This document shows, piece after piece, positions 24,801 to 37,200 of a stretch of DNA of 64,000 nucleotides (the stretch's first letter is position 1; every line of letters starts with the position of its first letter). A model generated the notes under the pieces. The model worked only from the letters and a program-made list of their open reading frames with translations, was not told the origin of the DNA and did not search any database. This stretch comes from Rotaria sp. Silwood1 (Eukaryota > Rotifera > Eurotatoria > Philodinida > Philodinidae), in contig CAJNOP010000016.1 of assembly GCA_905250075.1 (NCBI GenBank), positions 186,001 to 250,000 of the forward strand, written 5' to 3'. Both the position numbers and the translations under genes were made by a program.

Positions 24801-24918
24801 CAAAAATTTCAAGATTGTCAAAAAATGGTTTGTTGTTTTTTCTGTCATGTTCTTTAATTAATATTTTTATTTGTTAATTTAGAATTTAATTCCTCCTGAA
24901 GCTTTTAAAAAACCTTAA
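18886..24918 (+). CDS. NXF1: Nuclear RNA export factor 1 (NXF1/TAP) family mRNA export receptor
   Basis: Carries bulk mRNA through nuclear pores together with NXT1/p15. Fifteen exons close in frame to 622 aa (human about 619): 18886-19290, 19363-19473, 19544-19615, 19667-19739, 19799-19887, 21505-21606, 21673-21797, 22798-22834, 22923-23342, 24191-24233, 24292-24361, 24420-24477, 24542-24702, 24761-24827, 24883-24918. Domains in order: an Arg/Gly/Ser-rich basic N terminus (1-100); an RRM-like fold from KWWRISIP (about 105-185); leucine-rich repeats (about 230-335, for example LDLGSNNISNL and LEQLSLASNQL); an NTF2-like domain (about 340-530, containing ACYHDLCMFSL and FTVNGVYRE); and a C-terminal UBA-like TAP-C domain (about 570-622, with QQSGMNIEYS and ENDWNYEKAAQKF) that binds FG-nucleoporins. 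Exon 8 uses the ag at 22796-22797, because that keeps the frame and restores the conserved segment before the NTF2 domain. Introns 5 (1617 nt), 7 (1000 nt) and 9 (848 nt) are unusually long. Confidence 0.9.
20502..20700. mobile_element. Non-autonomous hAT-type MITE in NXF1 intron 5
   Basis: A 199-bp element with inverted ends TAGCGGCGTAACC and TAGTGGCGTAACC (reverse complement of the right end). It is flanked by a perfect 8-bp direct repeat TTCATACT (20494-20501 and 20701-20708). The 8-bp duplication and TAG-starting ends are characteristic of the hAT superfamily. The interior is GC-rich and contains five copies of GGTAGGGCT in irregular spacing, giving it a composition unlike the host intron. 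It encodes no transposase. Confidence 0.85.
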
Positions 24919-27900
24919 TTGAAACATTGTTATCTTACGACAAACATATACATTCTTTTGCTATACATATATTTTTTGTATTTATTACTCTATTGCCTCT
25001 TATTTTTGTTGATATCGTTCAAACAACGTTGTTCGTCTACGTTTGGTTGTTTTTCTATTGTAATAAGATTCAATTGTCATGCATTCTTTTTTTTTTTGGT
25101 TTCTTTTTGTTCTTTTTTTGAATTATTTGTTTCATTGATGGATATATCACTATCTTGTATTTCTGTTATTTTCAATTCGATCACCCAGGATAGTGTGAAA
25201 GCATACAAGAAATTATATGGAAAGAAATTAACTTAATCACATTTTATAATAAAGAATATGAAACATAAATGATTGATGTGTAGGAGACAATAAAAAACAT
25301 AGAATTTTCGGCTAAAGATTACGAATTTGACATGCTACAAGTCTTCGATAGGAACATTATAAGATATGCTTGACTATGTAGTCAAAAAAACTGATTTCCA
25401 TATAATCGTTTATTTCTGTGAATTTCATTAGACATATCATAGTTACAATACATAATATCAATGTCAGTTGCTATGTAGGTTTGTCTAACAAGGCAATGTT
25501 TTCAATTGATTTATTGTTTTCTTATCAAAAGCTACTGAGGTATGGGTTATCTGCCATGTTGATCCAGAATAGGATCATAAGAAATCTTGTTAGACCTTTG
25601 TATATTGATTTTCTGAGAAACTGCTTTTTCAGACGAACAAATATTTTGACAACGTCATTTTGGATATACTTACATTATAGAGCATATCGAGTTGTCCACG
25701 AATAATTTATTTTTGCTTTTTTTAAAACAGAAATTTTAAATAAAATAATATTATCTGGAAGATTTTTCCACTGATATATTGATATGTATCTATTGTATTT
25801 ATCATAAATAAAAAGGACTGTATTGTATACGAAAAAAACCTATTTGTACCAGAAAAATTTTATACAACCACTATATGGAGACATATGGGGAGGTTCTCAT
25901 GCTGATATTCGAAATCAGCATGATCGATAATTTACGACTTCACTAGCTTTTAGTGAGAAAACAATGAATTAATTGAAAATGTTCCCTCCTAAAACATATA
26001 CAGTCAAAAAATTACAAAAACAATATTGTATGCGGCAGAAAAATAAGATAGAAATGATACATATCGAAAAGAGGTCTCTACAAGCATTTTTCATCAAAAA
26101 TCATTTTCTTCGAAGAAAGTCAATTTATATATAGATTCTGCTCAAGAAAAGTTAGTCGAATGTCACTTAGTGAAATCCATCCATTTATTTTAAAAATCAC
26201 ATTATCTGAACGTATCACGAAAAAGTAGGCATTTAACAACGTTTCGATTCTAACATAACTGACATACAATCAATTGTGTGTGTGTGAGCGTCTGAGTAAA
26301 TCAGATCTTATCTGATTAAAGTTCACTTTAGTTTGAAATGTTCAAAATAAGTCTTTACAGCGTCATTCTAAAAGGAAAAGGTATGGTTATCATTTGTAGC
26401 ATGAGGATAGGATAATGGAAGATAACAAGAATGTCTCTCTCTCTCTCTCTCATCAATCCATATTACACATCGATGACGCTAAAGGTATAAAATTTCTAGA
26501 AGCTGATTTAAAACTACTGAGACACAATTTGAAAAGTGATTTTATATCGATATAAATTGTCACTGGATACAAGTTTTATCTGTACAGGTGTGCCAACTTA
26601 ATTGTAAGTGATCTTTTACTGATATATTTATCTGTTAGACCTCTTACCTGCTTACTCAGATAGATGTTGTTTTCTTTGAATACTTGGTAATTTATGAACA
26701 ACTTGTATTTTAATTTACTGTGACCTATGCTGGCATGCCAATGAATTGAACCACATAGTAACGGTTATATAAATAGGGTAGAGATCGTCCGTAGCGTATG
26801 ATGTGTTGATTGATAATAGTGTCGAGATTTGTAAAGTCATAATGATTATACATGTGGTGTTTCTAGCATATTCGAGGTTGATAGAATCAATTTTACATGA
26901 TCTATTTACATTCATATTTCTGTCTGAACTGACATTCATTCTATATCGAGGATTTTTATGGAAACATAGGGGTGACTTTGACGATCTCTTTTTAATCAAT
27001 GAATCTTTCAATCTATTGTTATAAGTCTCTGATCGCTTTGATAAAGCCTTTATTTCGAATAACTGTGTTTATTACTTTGCCAAAAAACTCTTCTGAATCC
27101 GTCTAATACTGAAAACATATCGTGCAAAGCTAAACTTATGATTGCTGTCTATTTCGTAAATAGACAAGTATTCGTGGCGTAGGCATGTGTGAGTGTTAGC
27201 GTTTACAACAGTGATGAAAAGTGTATTTTAGATGTGCGCATTTCTTCACTCTGTTTATTTCATGGAACAAGACAAGAAGAGAAAGGCATACAAACGTTAA
27301 TTAAGGACAAATAAAAGAAATCGAACTGAAATAATATTATCGGATATACCAAGCAAACAAAAAAAATCAAAGAGAAGAAAAGAAAAGAGAATAGAAAAGA
27401 TTGAGGAATGCACTGTAACATAATGGATGTTGGCGTTGATGTGTATTTTGTAGTGGATCCACTCGTCGCACCTACACTCTCTAAATTGCATAATATCTAG
27501 GTTCGGTCCGAAGATGCCTTTAACGATCCAATTTTCATAAGATTGAATGTTAAAGAAAAGTACTTATCCTTTAGTCTATATTATTGACTCAACATAAAAG
27601 GTTCACTTTTACTTCTCGATGCATATATCAAGAACTAAAGAAAAAAAATATTAAAATGTAACAGTTAATCAGATAGATTTATTGAAAACATAATGTTGAT
27701 TCTTCTTGGATGAAGTTTTTACATACACTTCGAAGAAAAATATCTTTTTCGTACAGTGTCATCGTCTCAAGCTTACCTATGAAAAATACAAGTATGATGG
27801 GCGTTTTGAGCTACTTTATGTTGTCTTTTAATCACTGAAAAAATAACAAGTCTGATTGATTGTATGAGCTCTTACAAGTTGTTGGTAGCTTATTAAATAA

Positions 27901-28007
27901 ATCTATTCATTGTTGACAACACGAACCATTGTTTCGTTGTTTCTTTGTGAGGTAGTACACCGAATTTCTCATTTCTAACTTCGCTTATCCAGCATCATCG
28001 TTCAGTG
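24919..28007. other. Intergenic spacer with a TC microsatellite
   Basis: No supported gene. AATAAAG near 25250 may be a polyadenylation signal of NXF1. A (TC)9 microsatellite lies at 26434-26451. The other open frames are short and hydrophobic or low-complexity. Confidence 0.5.
26434..26451. repeat. TC dinucleotide microsatellite
   Basis: Nine uninterrupted TC units within the spacer downstream of NXF1. Confidence 0.8.
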
Positions 28008-31000
28008 ATGGAACAGAAACAACGTAGCTTCTGGGATATGGCAAGTGTCGTCGAGTTCAAACAAGAAGACGATAATACACAAGATCAAAGTTGGAGAAAA
28101 CGGCTCCAGACGATATTAACTCAGTGAGATGCTTTTGATTTTTTTTAGCATATGTCTGAATGAATACTTTTGAAGGTGGTGTTCTTGTTGCTCGGCATCA
28201 GCTCTAACTGGTTTACTCATCGGATCACTGCTCTTCGCTGTAGCTTTCGCAACAGCACTCACTTTATATTTGCAAAAATCAGGTATCACCTATGGATATA
28301 TGCGATAGGACGAATTCTTGAACATAGATTTAAATAAATGTCTAAACAGCAAGCCTATATGTTTAGATTAGAAAGTGTAGTTTTTGCACCATCAATAAGT
28401 GAGTTCAAAGCGTGACGATTTTCTTTGGTCACTTTATGGTAAAGGAGTTAATGAATATTCTAATTATTTGAAGATATTGGATTAGTTGCAAATAAATTTG
28501 ATAGTACCGAAAGTTTAGGAAATTCAAGTCACTTTTCAAGTGTATTCAATAAATGTCATTCTGTCATCTGCTCAATCAAACAAATGATGGCATGACGTCC
28601 GACTCAATTACATACATTTTCTAAATAAACAAATAAATATAGCATTGCAAATACATAGTTTTTCACAGCGATTCATAATTTTTTCTAGGCATGCAAAAAA
28701 AGAGGTGGGACTATTAAAAAAACAGCGTAGAAAATGACACTCTTAAGTAGGGTTTATAAGCTTCTTGAGTTCTACATCCAATTTTGTTGAAAACATTACA
28801 TGCCTATAAAAATAATGAACCCTTTAAGTGTTTATGAAAGTCGAGTGTAAGACCTTGACGAGTTGATTATCTTTATAATCCTGCAAAAAATTATGAAAAT
28901 GAAACTATAATTCACCCTTACAAGACTTATGAAATTTTCATTAAGCCTCAGCGATTTAAAAAAATTGATGCAAGATTCATAAGATTAATAAATCCTTGAA
29001 CAGATTTCATGACTCAATGCTTTTCTTTACAGTGCGCTGAAGTTCTAATATAGGCTCATCATTAACTCAAACTCAATGTGTCTCACAGTATAACAAAATT
29101 CTTTTCGTCAACAATTTATAGATGGATGCTTATTTAAACTCGTTTTCCACAAGCGTAATTCATTTTTCATATTCTTAACTAACTTGCTATATTATATTGC
29201 ATACGAGTTCTGTGGGAAACATTATGAAAAACGACATTACACAAATACAAATATCCCATCTATTCAGTTAGAACGAAATATCGACAATGTACACTTTGGA
29301 AAACATAGAGGACCACTTGTTTTTCCAGTCTTTTTCATTATTGTGTATGTTTCGATCAGCTTTAGCTATCCTGAAAAAATTGCTCTTCCGAAATGAAGTC
29401 AACTCCTGCTTGCATGAAAAACATGATGCTTTTTTGACAGCAAAGAGTTGATGAAGAAAGATTGATCGTTCACAGTTTTAAGTGGTCGGAGAAATGATTC
29501 TATGAATGAAGAGTAGGTTACTGTCTAAGAGAAAAGGATGAAGTCTATAGACAAATTTATTCCCAAAGTAGTCGTCAAATAGGATCGAATTTATCGACAG
29601 ACCGTCGTTCTTCCTTGAACAATATTATTATTACAAAAATTATAGTCAACCATGATTTTCTTGTACTGAGATCTGAAATTCGAAACTTTAAATAGATTCG
29701 AGTATGGTCTGCATTACAAAAACCATGACAAGTTCGATAGAAACTAGTACTACAACGACAACCATATCGACTACTTCCACTACAACAACTCAATCGAGCA
29801 CAACCAGCACTGCCTCAACAACACCAGGTAATCCTACTATAGTGACCAACTGTTCGTCTCTTATTCACGAAAAATAAGTTAGCCTTCGTGAACAAGAGTA
29901 TTCATAGCTGTTCTGAACTATACAGAATGTCGAAATGAATTGTCTGCTTAAATAATTTTTAAGGAAATTTTTTTATAATAATATGCTAGAAAGAGATAGG
30001 AAAAATTTATTAAAAGTGTCTGTTTTGAAACATATTGTTTCGCTTCTTTGCAAGACCTTGTAACATTTCACTTTCTAACGAGTTACCTAATTTGAGTGTG
30101 AATATAAATGAAGCTTTAATCGTACAAGATGATTTAAAAAAATACACGAGAAAAAAAAAACAAGTCAGCATTTGTATCTAGCAAACATAAAAACATGTAG
30201 TCTTAATTACCAATTATGATTGAGATAGAACTGTCATATAGTGGTGACAGAAAAGTAACAGATAAATTTTATCTTTGTTGTTACCCTAATACAAATGTGA
30301 TGTTAGTATAACAATTGATGTCTCAAGTTTTTTATTTCTTTAATTAGTCAAAAGTGTAATATGGAATATTCGCCGGTGTAGAAATGCATTTGGTCGTGTA
30401 ACTAAAAGTTTACATTGACATCGCGGCGTACTACGTGTAGCATCTCTTGAAGAACTGCGACCCATGCACGTCTATATGTACATGATGATTATAATATTTC
30501 TGATACATTCTTGTGTATCTGAATGGAATAGCTATGCAATCGAATGTGCAGTTGTACTTGTTTATTACTGTATGCGTGAAAATAGCAAGGTGATCATTAG
30601 TTAGGTTTGAAATCAGATACCACTACTATATTGACCGTAAGTGTGGAAACTCACACAAGGTTTAGGATCCAAGTCAGAGAAAGCGCGTAGTAGACGCATA
30701 CGCATTGTAGCAAGTGAGGATTTTAGAGCAAATATTAAGACACTTGAAAACGGACAAAGACATGACAACGATTGAGGATACCTCAAAAAGACTATCATAT
30801 TGATCGAAACAAGTAAGAATGCAACAGAAGCCAACTCATAATGTATTGAATCAAAGTATTAGAAGTGTAAGAAAAAGACTTAGCATTTTCATTATGACTA
30901 TTATGTCCGTTAGAGATGTTTGCTGAATATTTTTAAAACTGAATTATTTTCTTAGAGGGTCATGTCAGACATCGGATTTCACACAGACTGAAATTTATAA

Positions 31001-32637
31001 CGTCTATCATAATATAGGACGTACATCTACTGTTATATCAGCCGCCATACGCGGTATTTCGAAGGATCATCCAGTGACAACCGATATGTGATGTGTTTAT
31101 CCACACGTATCTAATTTCTAATGGAAATAAATTGTTTCATGTTTACGTGCTATACTCCATATCTGTTTTCAAAACCCTCATATATATTCAAACTTGGATT
31201 AGGTATCTAATTCACTTTCTTGAGGTAATTCATCTTTTGCAACATTGGAATTTACTGTCAATGAAACAGAAGTATAGTACTTTCCACGAATAATAGAATT
31301 ACCGAATTGTGTACAAAATTCCATTGATTATATGACTTTAAGAGATCAATTTTTTCTAAAGATGTGAGTTCAAGTTCTACTTCAAAAATAATCATGTTGA
31401 AATTTTAGTGGTGCGAGAAATCAGGCGCCGGATAGTCCTCTAGTCCATCGTGCGTAGTAGAGAATTGTCTATCCTCTGCCATCATCCATCAAACTCGTGA
31501 TTATTACTACTGTTGAATGTGCACAATAGTCGCAGAGCAATCCTTGTCATATACAGGGAGTTTTCTATTAGAAGATTCTAATTCAATAGATGTTCAGGTT
31601 TTGCTATGCATATAACTGACGCACAACATAAAACAAAAGAATAATGCGTTACGTTTTATTCTCAGGATTCGTAAAATCAATACAGTACATGAGGTCGGAG
31701 ATTTTATAGCATATGATTAATGAAAAAAGATCCCGTTGATATCTAGATATCACGTACGCAGCATCACACAAAAGGATAAATGCATCAATATTCTAAGAAA
31801 TTGTAGTCCAAGATACATCATAATAAGATACTCTACCGCGGATATAATACTTGTCTACTGATCTTCAATATACAAGAAAAACAAAGTGTGATCCAGAAGC
31901 AGCATGTGCTAATGACTCAATGTTAGTTCAAGTATTCAGTAATATTCACGAGAGCCATCTTCAATGCTGATTTTAATTAAGGATAATATCTTGTTATTTT
32001 AAGTATTTGTTTTTATTAAGCTTTTAATGTCAATTTGGTGACCAACAGTGACGCTGAAACTGGTTCTTGTGAGATGAGCAACAATATCACCAGTCCAACG
32101 GGATGGAGTTTTAGTGGACCTATCACACAAGTGTCTTATAGTAATACCTACTTCCTCGATCAGTCATCTTCAACACCGGGGCCCAGGTAAAATGAATATC
32201 AAGATTGTTCTTCCTGATAATTTATTTTTTTCTTTAGCGATCGTGGTCAATGTTACTTTTTCGGTCACATATCAAGTTTGACATCAATGTGGCAAACAAT
32301 CGATTTGACTAACAAGGCCGATCCTCTTCTCATTGATAGTGGATTCGTAAACTTCAATCTTTCAGCATGGATGGGTGGTCTCAACGTTCAAAATGACAGT
32401 GTTACAATGTCGCTGACTTTTATTAATGAAGTAAATCAGATAGTGGGCAATTCTATCATGATCGGACCAGTGCTTGCCATTGATCGAGGAAGCATATCAT
32501 CACTAATCTTTCAGCAGGCTAGTGGCATCGTGCCTGCCACCACTCGATCAATGACGTTAGTCGTCACAATGACTCGCTCTTCAGGAGCACAAAACAATGG
32601 CGATATTGACAATATTTCCGTCATTTTGTATCCGTAA
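28008..32637 (+). CDS. Type II membrane protein with Thr-rich stalk and C-terminal beta-rich domain
   Basis: Proposed exons 28008-28123, 28176-28282, 28354-28398, 28474-28503, 29696-29827, 32021-32186 and 32238-32637 close in frame to 331 aa. Residues 1-38 are a charged cytosolic tail rich in Lys, Asp and Gln. A hydrophobic membrane segment follows (about 45-70, containing LTGLLIGSLLFAVAFATAL). Next is a Ser/Thr-rich stalk (about 110-145, runs of TTTT and STTS), probably O-glycosylated. The C-terminal domain of about 190 aa contains NSDAETGSCEMSNNI, PTGWSFSGPI, DRGQCYFFGH and SMWQTIDL, and ends DNISVILYP. Its pattern of aromatic strands resembles carbohydrate-binding-like beta-sandwich ectodomains, but I cannot name the family. 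The last three exons are well supported by phase and sequence. The link to the first four crosses 1.2 kb and 2.2 kb introns and is less sure: exon 4 could instead read through to a stop at 28595, giving a separate 129-aa membrane protein. Confidence 0.55.
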
Positions 32638-34246
32638 CGAATAAATGCACTTTTTCCTCCTCTAAATGAATAGCATATACGAGTGGCGATTGATCACATG
32701 TACATCTGTCTGTTTAACGTGGGTTTTGAAAACTATCCATGTTGTTGACAAGAAAACTGAATTAGTATTGTGAAAAGCTTTTGATCATCATCATCTATGT
32801 ATCTAATGGCACTAACCACTTTAGATAGTTGAAGTCACCTGTTCTACTATCGATTTGAACTTAGGAAATCATTAAAGTTGAGTTCTACAACTCTTGAACC
32901 GAAAGCATTACTGAGGTTGCAGTTTCTTTATTGTGTAGCCATAACTAGGCCACATAATTATGTGTGAAAATGTTTTAGAAACGGCGAAACTTTCTTTATA
33001 CCTTGCTACAGCTTCGGTATATTTTTGATTATTCATTTAAAAATAGTGTCCTCCGCAATGAAAGTGTAAAAAATGGATATTGTTAGCGTAGAAAATACGC
33101 TTTTTGACTATAGAATGTTTTATAGTAGGTTGCAGTACATGCTTGAAGTACAGTCATTCGCGTGACCACGTTTATTTTTGTCTGGAATATGTTTTATAGT
33201 ATATTAGAATTGTCATACTTTATCAGAATCAACAATAACTATCAGAAAAAGTGTATAAAACTACTTGACATTAATTGAATATCCAGGTCTAATCGCAAAG
33301 AGCGCAAATGATATTCAAATTGTCCATACTTCTTTTGCAGCTTTGGTCGAATCTTATTTTCGTAACAAAACGATATGGAAGAAATTAGTTTCAAAAGCTA
33401 GAGTATGACTTTTTTATGAGGGTTTGGATGCTGATATGAATTTGATCGTGGCACTCATACTCATCTGTATTAAAAACGTGATGTCTTTGCATCACTAAAA
33501 CAAAAGCATTTCCAATGTCATCTATTTTAAACAGCAAATCTATATAGTATTCACAGTTTTAAACTTTGATTGATATGCAGATTATTGAATATTACAGATA
33601 TTGAGTGAACCGAAAATGATTAAACAACAATATGCATCGTATATATATATATAAAGAAAAGTTCAAAACGAACAAGATTTGATAGACAGTATCTATAGAT
33701 ATTAAGAAAAATGTCATAAGCGTCAATGCACCATGGAGTTTCAGAACCTTGCATCGTGTGTTTCATGTTATTTTACAATACAAACCAGATATTCGTTCGA
33801 TATTGTTTCAACAAATGATGCATCCAAGAAACAACTAACAAAATATAGCAAAGCTTAGTATTCATCCATAAAAAATATGATGAAAAACAGTTGTGATTGA
33901 GCATTGCATATTATACTTCTAATTTTCATTTGTCTGCTCATTCTATAAAAGTTTGTATAGAAAAGGCTTCCTCAAATCCAATGTGTAAGAAAATCAAATT
34001 TCAATCTACCAGATATCAATACACTTTAGCAAAGTTTTGATAGAATCTAGTAGATTTTTCTGATTAGAGACCCAATTTTTCACTTTGATTATCACATTAA
34101 AATTCAATGAAATAAAATTTCAATATGTATTACTTAAGATTAGAGAGTTTTCGATTCTTTTATCTAAATCTGTTTCTTTTTATTCATGAAATACAAAACT
34201 ATAAGTAAATGAAAAAGAAATCATTTAGGTTAACATATAATAAGTT
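32638..34246. other. Intergenic spacer, nothing recognised
   Basis: AT-rich DNA between two convergent genes (28008-32637 plus, 34247-39609 minus). A short TA repeat lies near 33640. No coding or element signature was seen. Confidence 0.5.
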
Positions 34247-37200
34247 TTATTTTTTTTGTTTTTTTCTTATTTGATTTAATTGATTAGTATTACAAACAAT
34301 ATGTGTATTAGTTGTAGCTAATTTTTTATTTCCACCTTCAATAAGTAATAAAGATGTTTCAATTTCTTTGAAATCTTTTGATGATATAGCTTTTGTTAAA
34401 CGTTCTGTACCTTCATCAATCATTTTTTGTATAGTTGTCAAATTTTTATGTAACAATTTTTGTTCATCATATAAATCATTTTGTTTTTCAATAAGAAAAT
34501 CATTTTTTGTTTCTTCTTTTATTGAATTTTTATTTGTTAATAATTCTTGTTGTCGTTTTTCTAAATCAATACAATAGCGTGAATGAGCATCACGAACACA
34601 ATCAAGAAGTGCTTTTGTTATTGGTACTTCATGAGGTTTTCCATTACCAAAAAATTTTACTCCATCTCTTGTTGCTCTTAAACCATTTATTGATGCATCA
34701 CTAAGCAATGAACGATCATCTGTTAATAAAAAAGCATTTTCACTAAAACCTCTTTCAACATCAGCATTCCCATGTGATAATGCAAGTATACATTTTATTA
34801 ATTTAGGTAAAGCAATAAATTTATTTGTACCAGTATTTGTTTTAAGTGTAAAAACATTTTTCCAATAATAATCAATTGAATGATATTTATTTGTTTGTTC
34901 ATACCATTCATTTGGTATGTTTTCATTTTGATATATATACCATTCAGCAGTAATACGATCAATATCATCTGGTATAATCATTTGAGGAAAACTTCGAGCA
35001 ATATTCATAATACTTATATGAGACGTTTCAGAATGACGCATTATTGGATGTAAACATTTTAAATGTCGAAGTAAATCATTATTTAATGGTAATGTTCTTA
35101 TAAGTTCTTTAGTTATTAATGAATACATATTTCGAATGTCAGAAAAAAATTGTTGATTTTCTTCACTTGATAAATTATTTTGATCAAGACGAGTTGCTTC
35201 ACCTATTTCTAATTCTAAATAAAATAGAAAAAAAAAATGTAGAGTTTTACTAGTTTTTATTTTACGAATTGAAAGTTAAAGAAGGATTGTTCATTATTAA
35301 TAAAGATAATGATCTAAGATTGTTGTATTCAACGATAATTTTCAAAATTTTATTTTCATCTCTGAAAATATTCATGACAAAAATCTAAAGAAGATATTAA
35401 CTGAAATTCAAAATAATGATTAAGATAAACAATTCCTAGACGTAATTTAAAACTATAGGACAAACGAAAACTAAAATTAGACTATAATATTTTATTATTC
35501 AATTAAAAATAGAGTTCAATCTACATGATTCTTCAGGTATTGAGGAGAGTCTCTATTTTTACTTTGACTTTTCAGATCAAGTATAATAGACCCCGTAGAG
35601 CCAACGATAATTACCCTTTTTTAATAGTTTTCTCAAATAGCAAAAGAAATATTATGTATATTTGCTTAAAAGTTACTGAATATAGAAGAACTAGTTTCCA
35701 ACTAAATATGATGTCTAAATTTGTATTTGAATTCAATTTTCTGTACTCGAATTAAATCTCATAGAAGACACAAGAGCTTTATTTCGATTCGTTCAGTAGT
35801 CGACTCCGATCGAAGAATAGTAAACTATTAGTAATTTAATGTCATTGTCGCATTTCTTCTATAATCAAATCGGATTTTTTTACTATTTGTTCTTGCTAAC
35901 TAACTGGAGAACATATCTAGATGCTATTCATGAATTGAGTTCATATTCTATCCTCGTTCAGTTGTCACCATTTTACTAGGCTTTTGACCTTTGGTAAAGC
36001 ATAGAGGAAAAAAATTGCATGAAAGTATTCTGTCTTGAAATTTTGTTTACAAATAGTTATTGTGAGCAAGAGATATTTCTTAAACGGTTCAGCTCAAAAA
36101 ACTGAGCTATTATTAAGATGTCAAATGTTGAAGATACTCAATCTTCAGACTATTTATTATAACACATAATCATTATTTGGATTGTTCATACTTCAAAAAC
36201 AACAAATTATTTTGAGCTAAACTTTTAGATCAAGATACTGCAAGTCGACTTCATCATCTATGCCTTGTCGAGAGACGAAAACTCCAATAAAATAATCATA
36301 ATTCCAGAAGGATAGTGTATAAGAATGAATTCTTTTAGATTTCTGCTGGTTTCATGAACTCTTACTTACCCACACCCTCAAGTATAGTTTTCCTTTTAGA
36401 CGCTTATTAATCTAGATAACTAATATTGAATAACATCTCTTAATATTGTCATATCAAACTGCGATGAAAATTATAATATTTATATGATATAAGAAATCAT
36501 TCTTGATCTCTTTAAATTTCAGAAGACAAAATTTTCATGACATGAAAATAACTAAAATTATTTTACCTGAATCACATTTTTGATTAGCTTGAATATGAAA
36601 TGAAATATTCATCAGTTCATTTAATGTTTTACTTTTAATTAAATCTTCATTTATAAAACATGAAAATAAACGTCGTATTAATTGTTCACATTCATCATAC
36701 AATACATGAATTAATGGTTGAGTTTGTTGAAACCATTTTAAAATTTGTTCATATATATTATGATAAAGAAAAACAAGAAAGTTTAAACGTATTAATGTTG
36801 ATTTTGTTTCAAAAATTCTTCTTATTTGTATATAACGATGATTGTTTAGTGAAATTTTACGATTTGTTGGAATAAATCTAATAAAATATTCTTTAAGATT
36901 TGTCCATTGTTCAATAACACGTTCAATTATTGGTCCAACATCAAGCCATCGTATTATTATGAAACGACGAATAAATTTACCAATATCATTTGATAGATTT
37001 TTAGTTAATTTTAAATAATCTTCACGACGTGATGGTGATCGACTAAACCAAAAACCTAAATTATTAAGAAATTCTTCAATTGACCAATTTGTACCATCCA
37101 TGCCTATTTTAAATGAATTATGGATTAAATGTAATGGACATGAACCAATATGAATCAAACCAATATTTGATTTTATTGTTGATGACGATCTTACCATTTG

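Noticed and set aside
25418..25705. 95-codon plus-strand frame downstream of NXF1
   Set aside because: The composition is hydrophobic and AT-driven; no domain, splice sites or start context support a gene.
26434..26451. TC run as part of a CRISPR or other structured array
   Set aside because: It is a simple dinucleotide microsatellite. No spaced direct repeats exist and the genome is eukaryotic.
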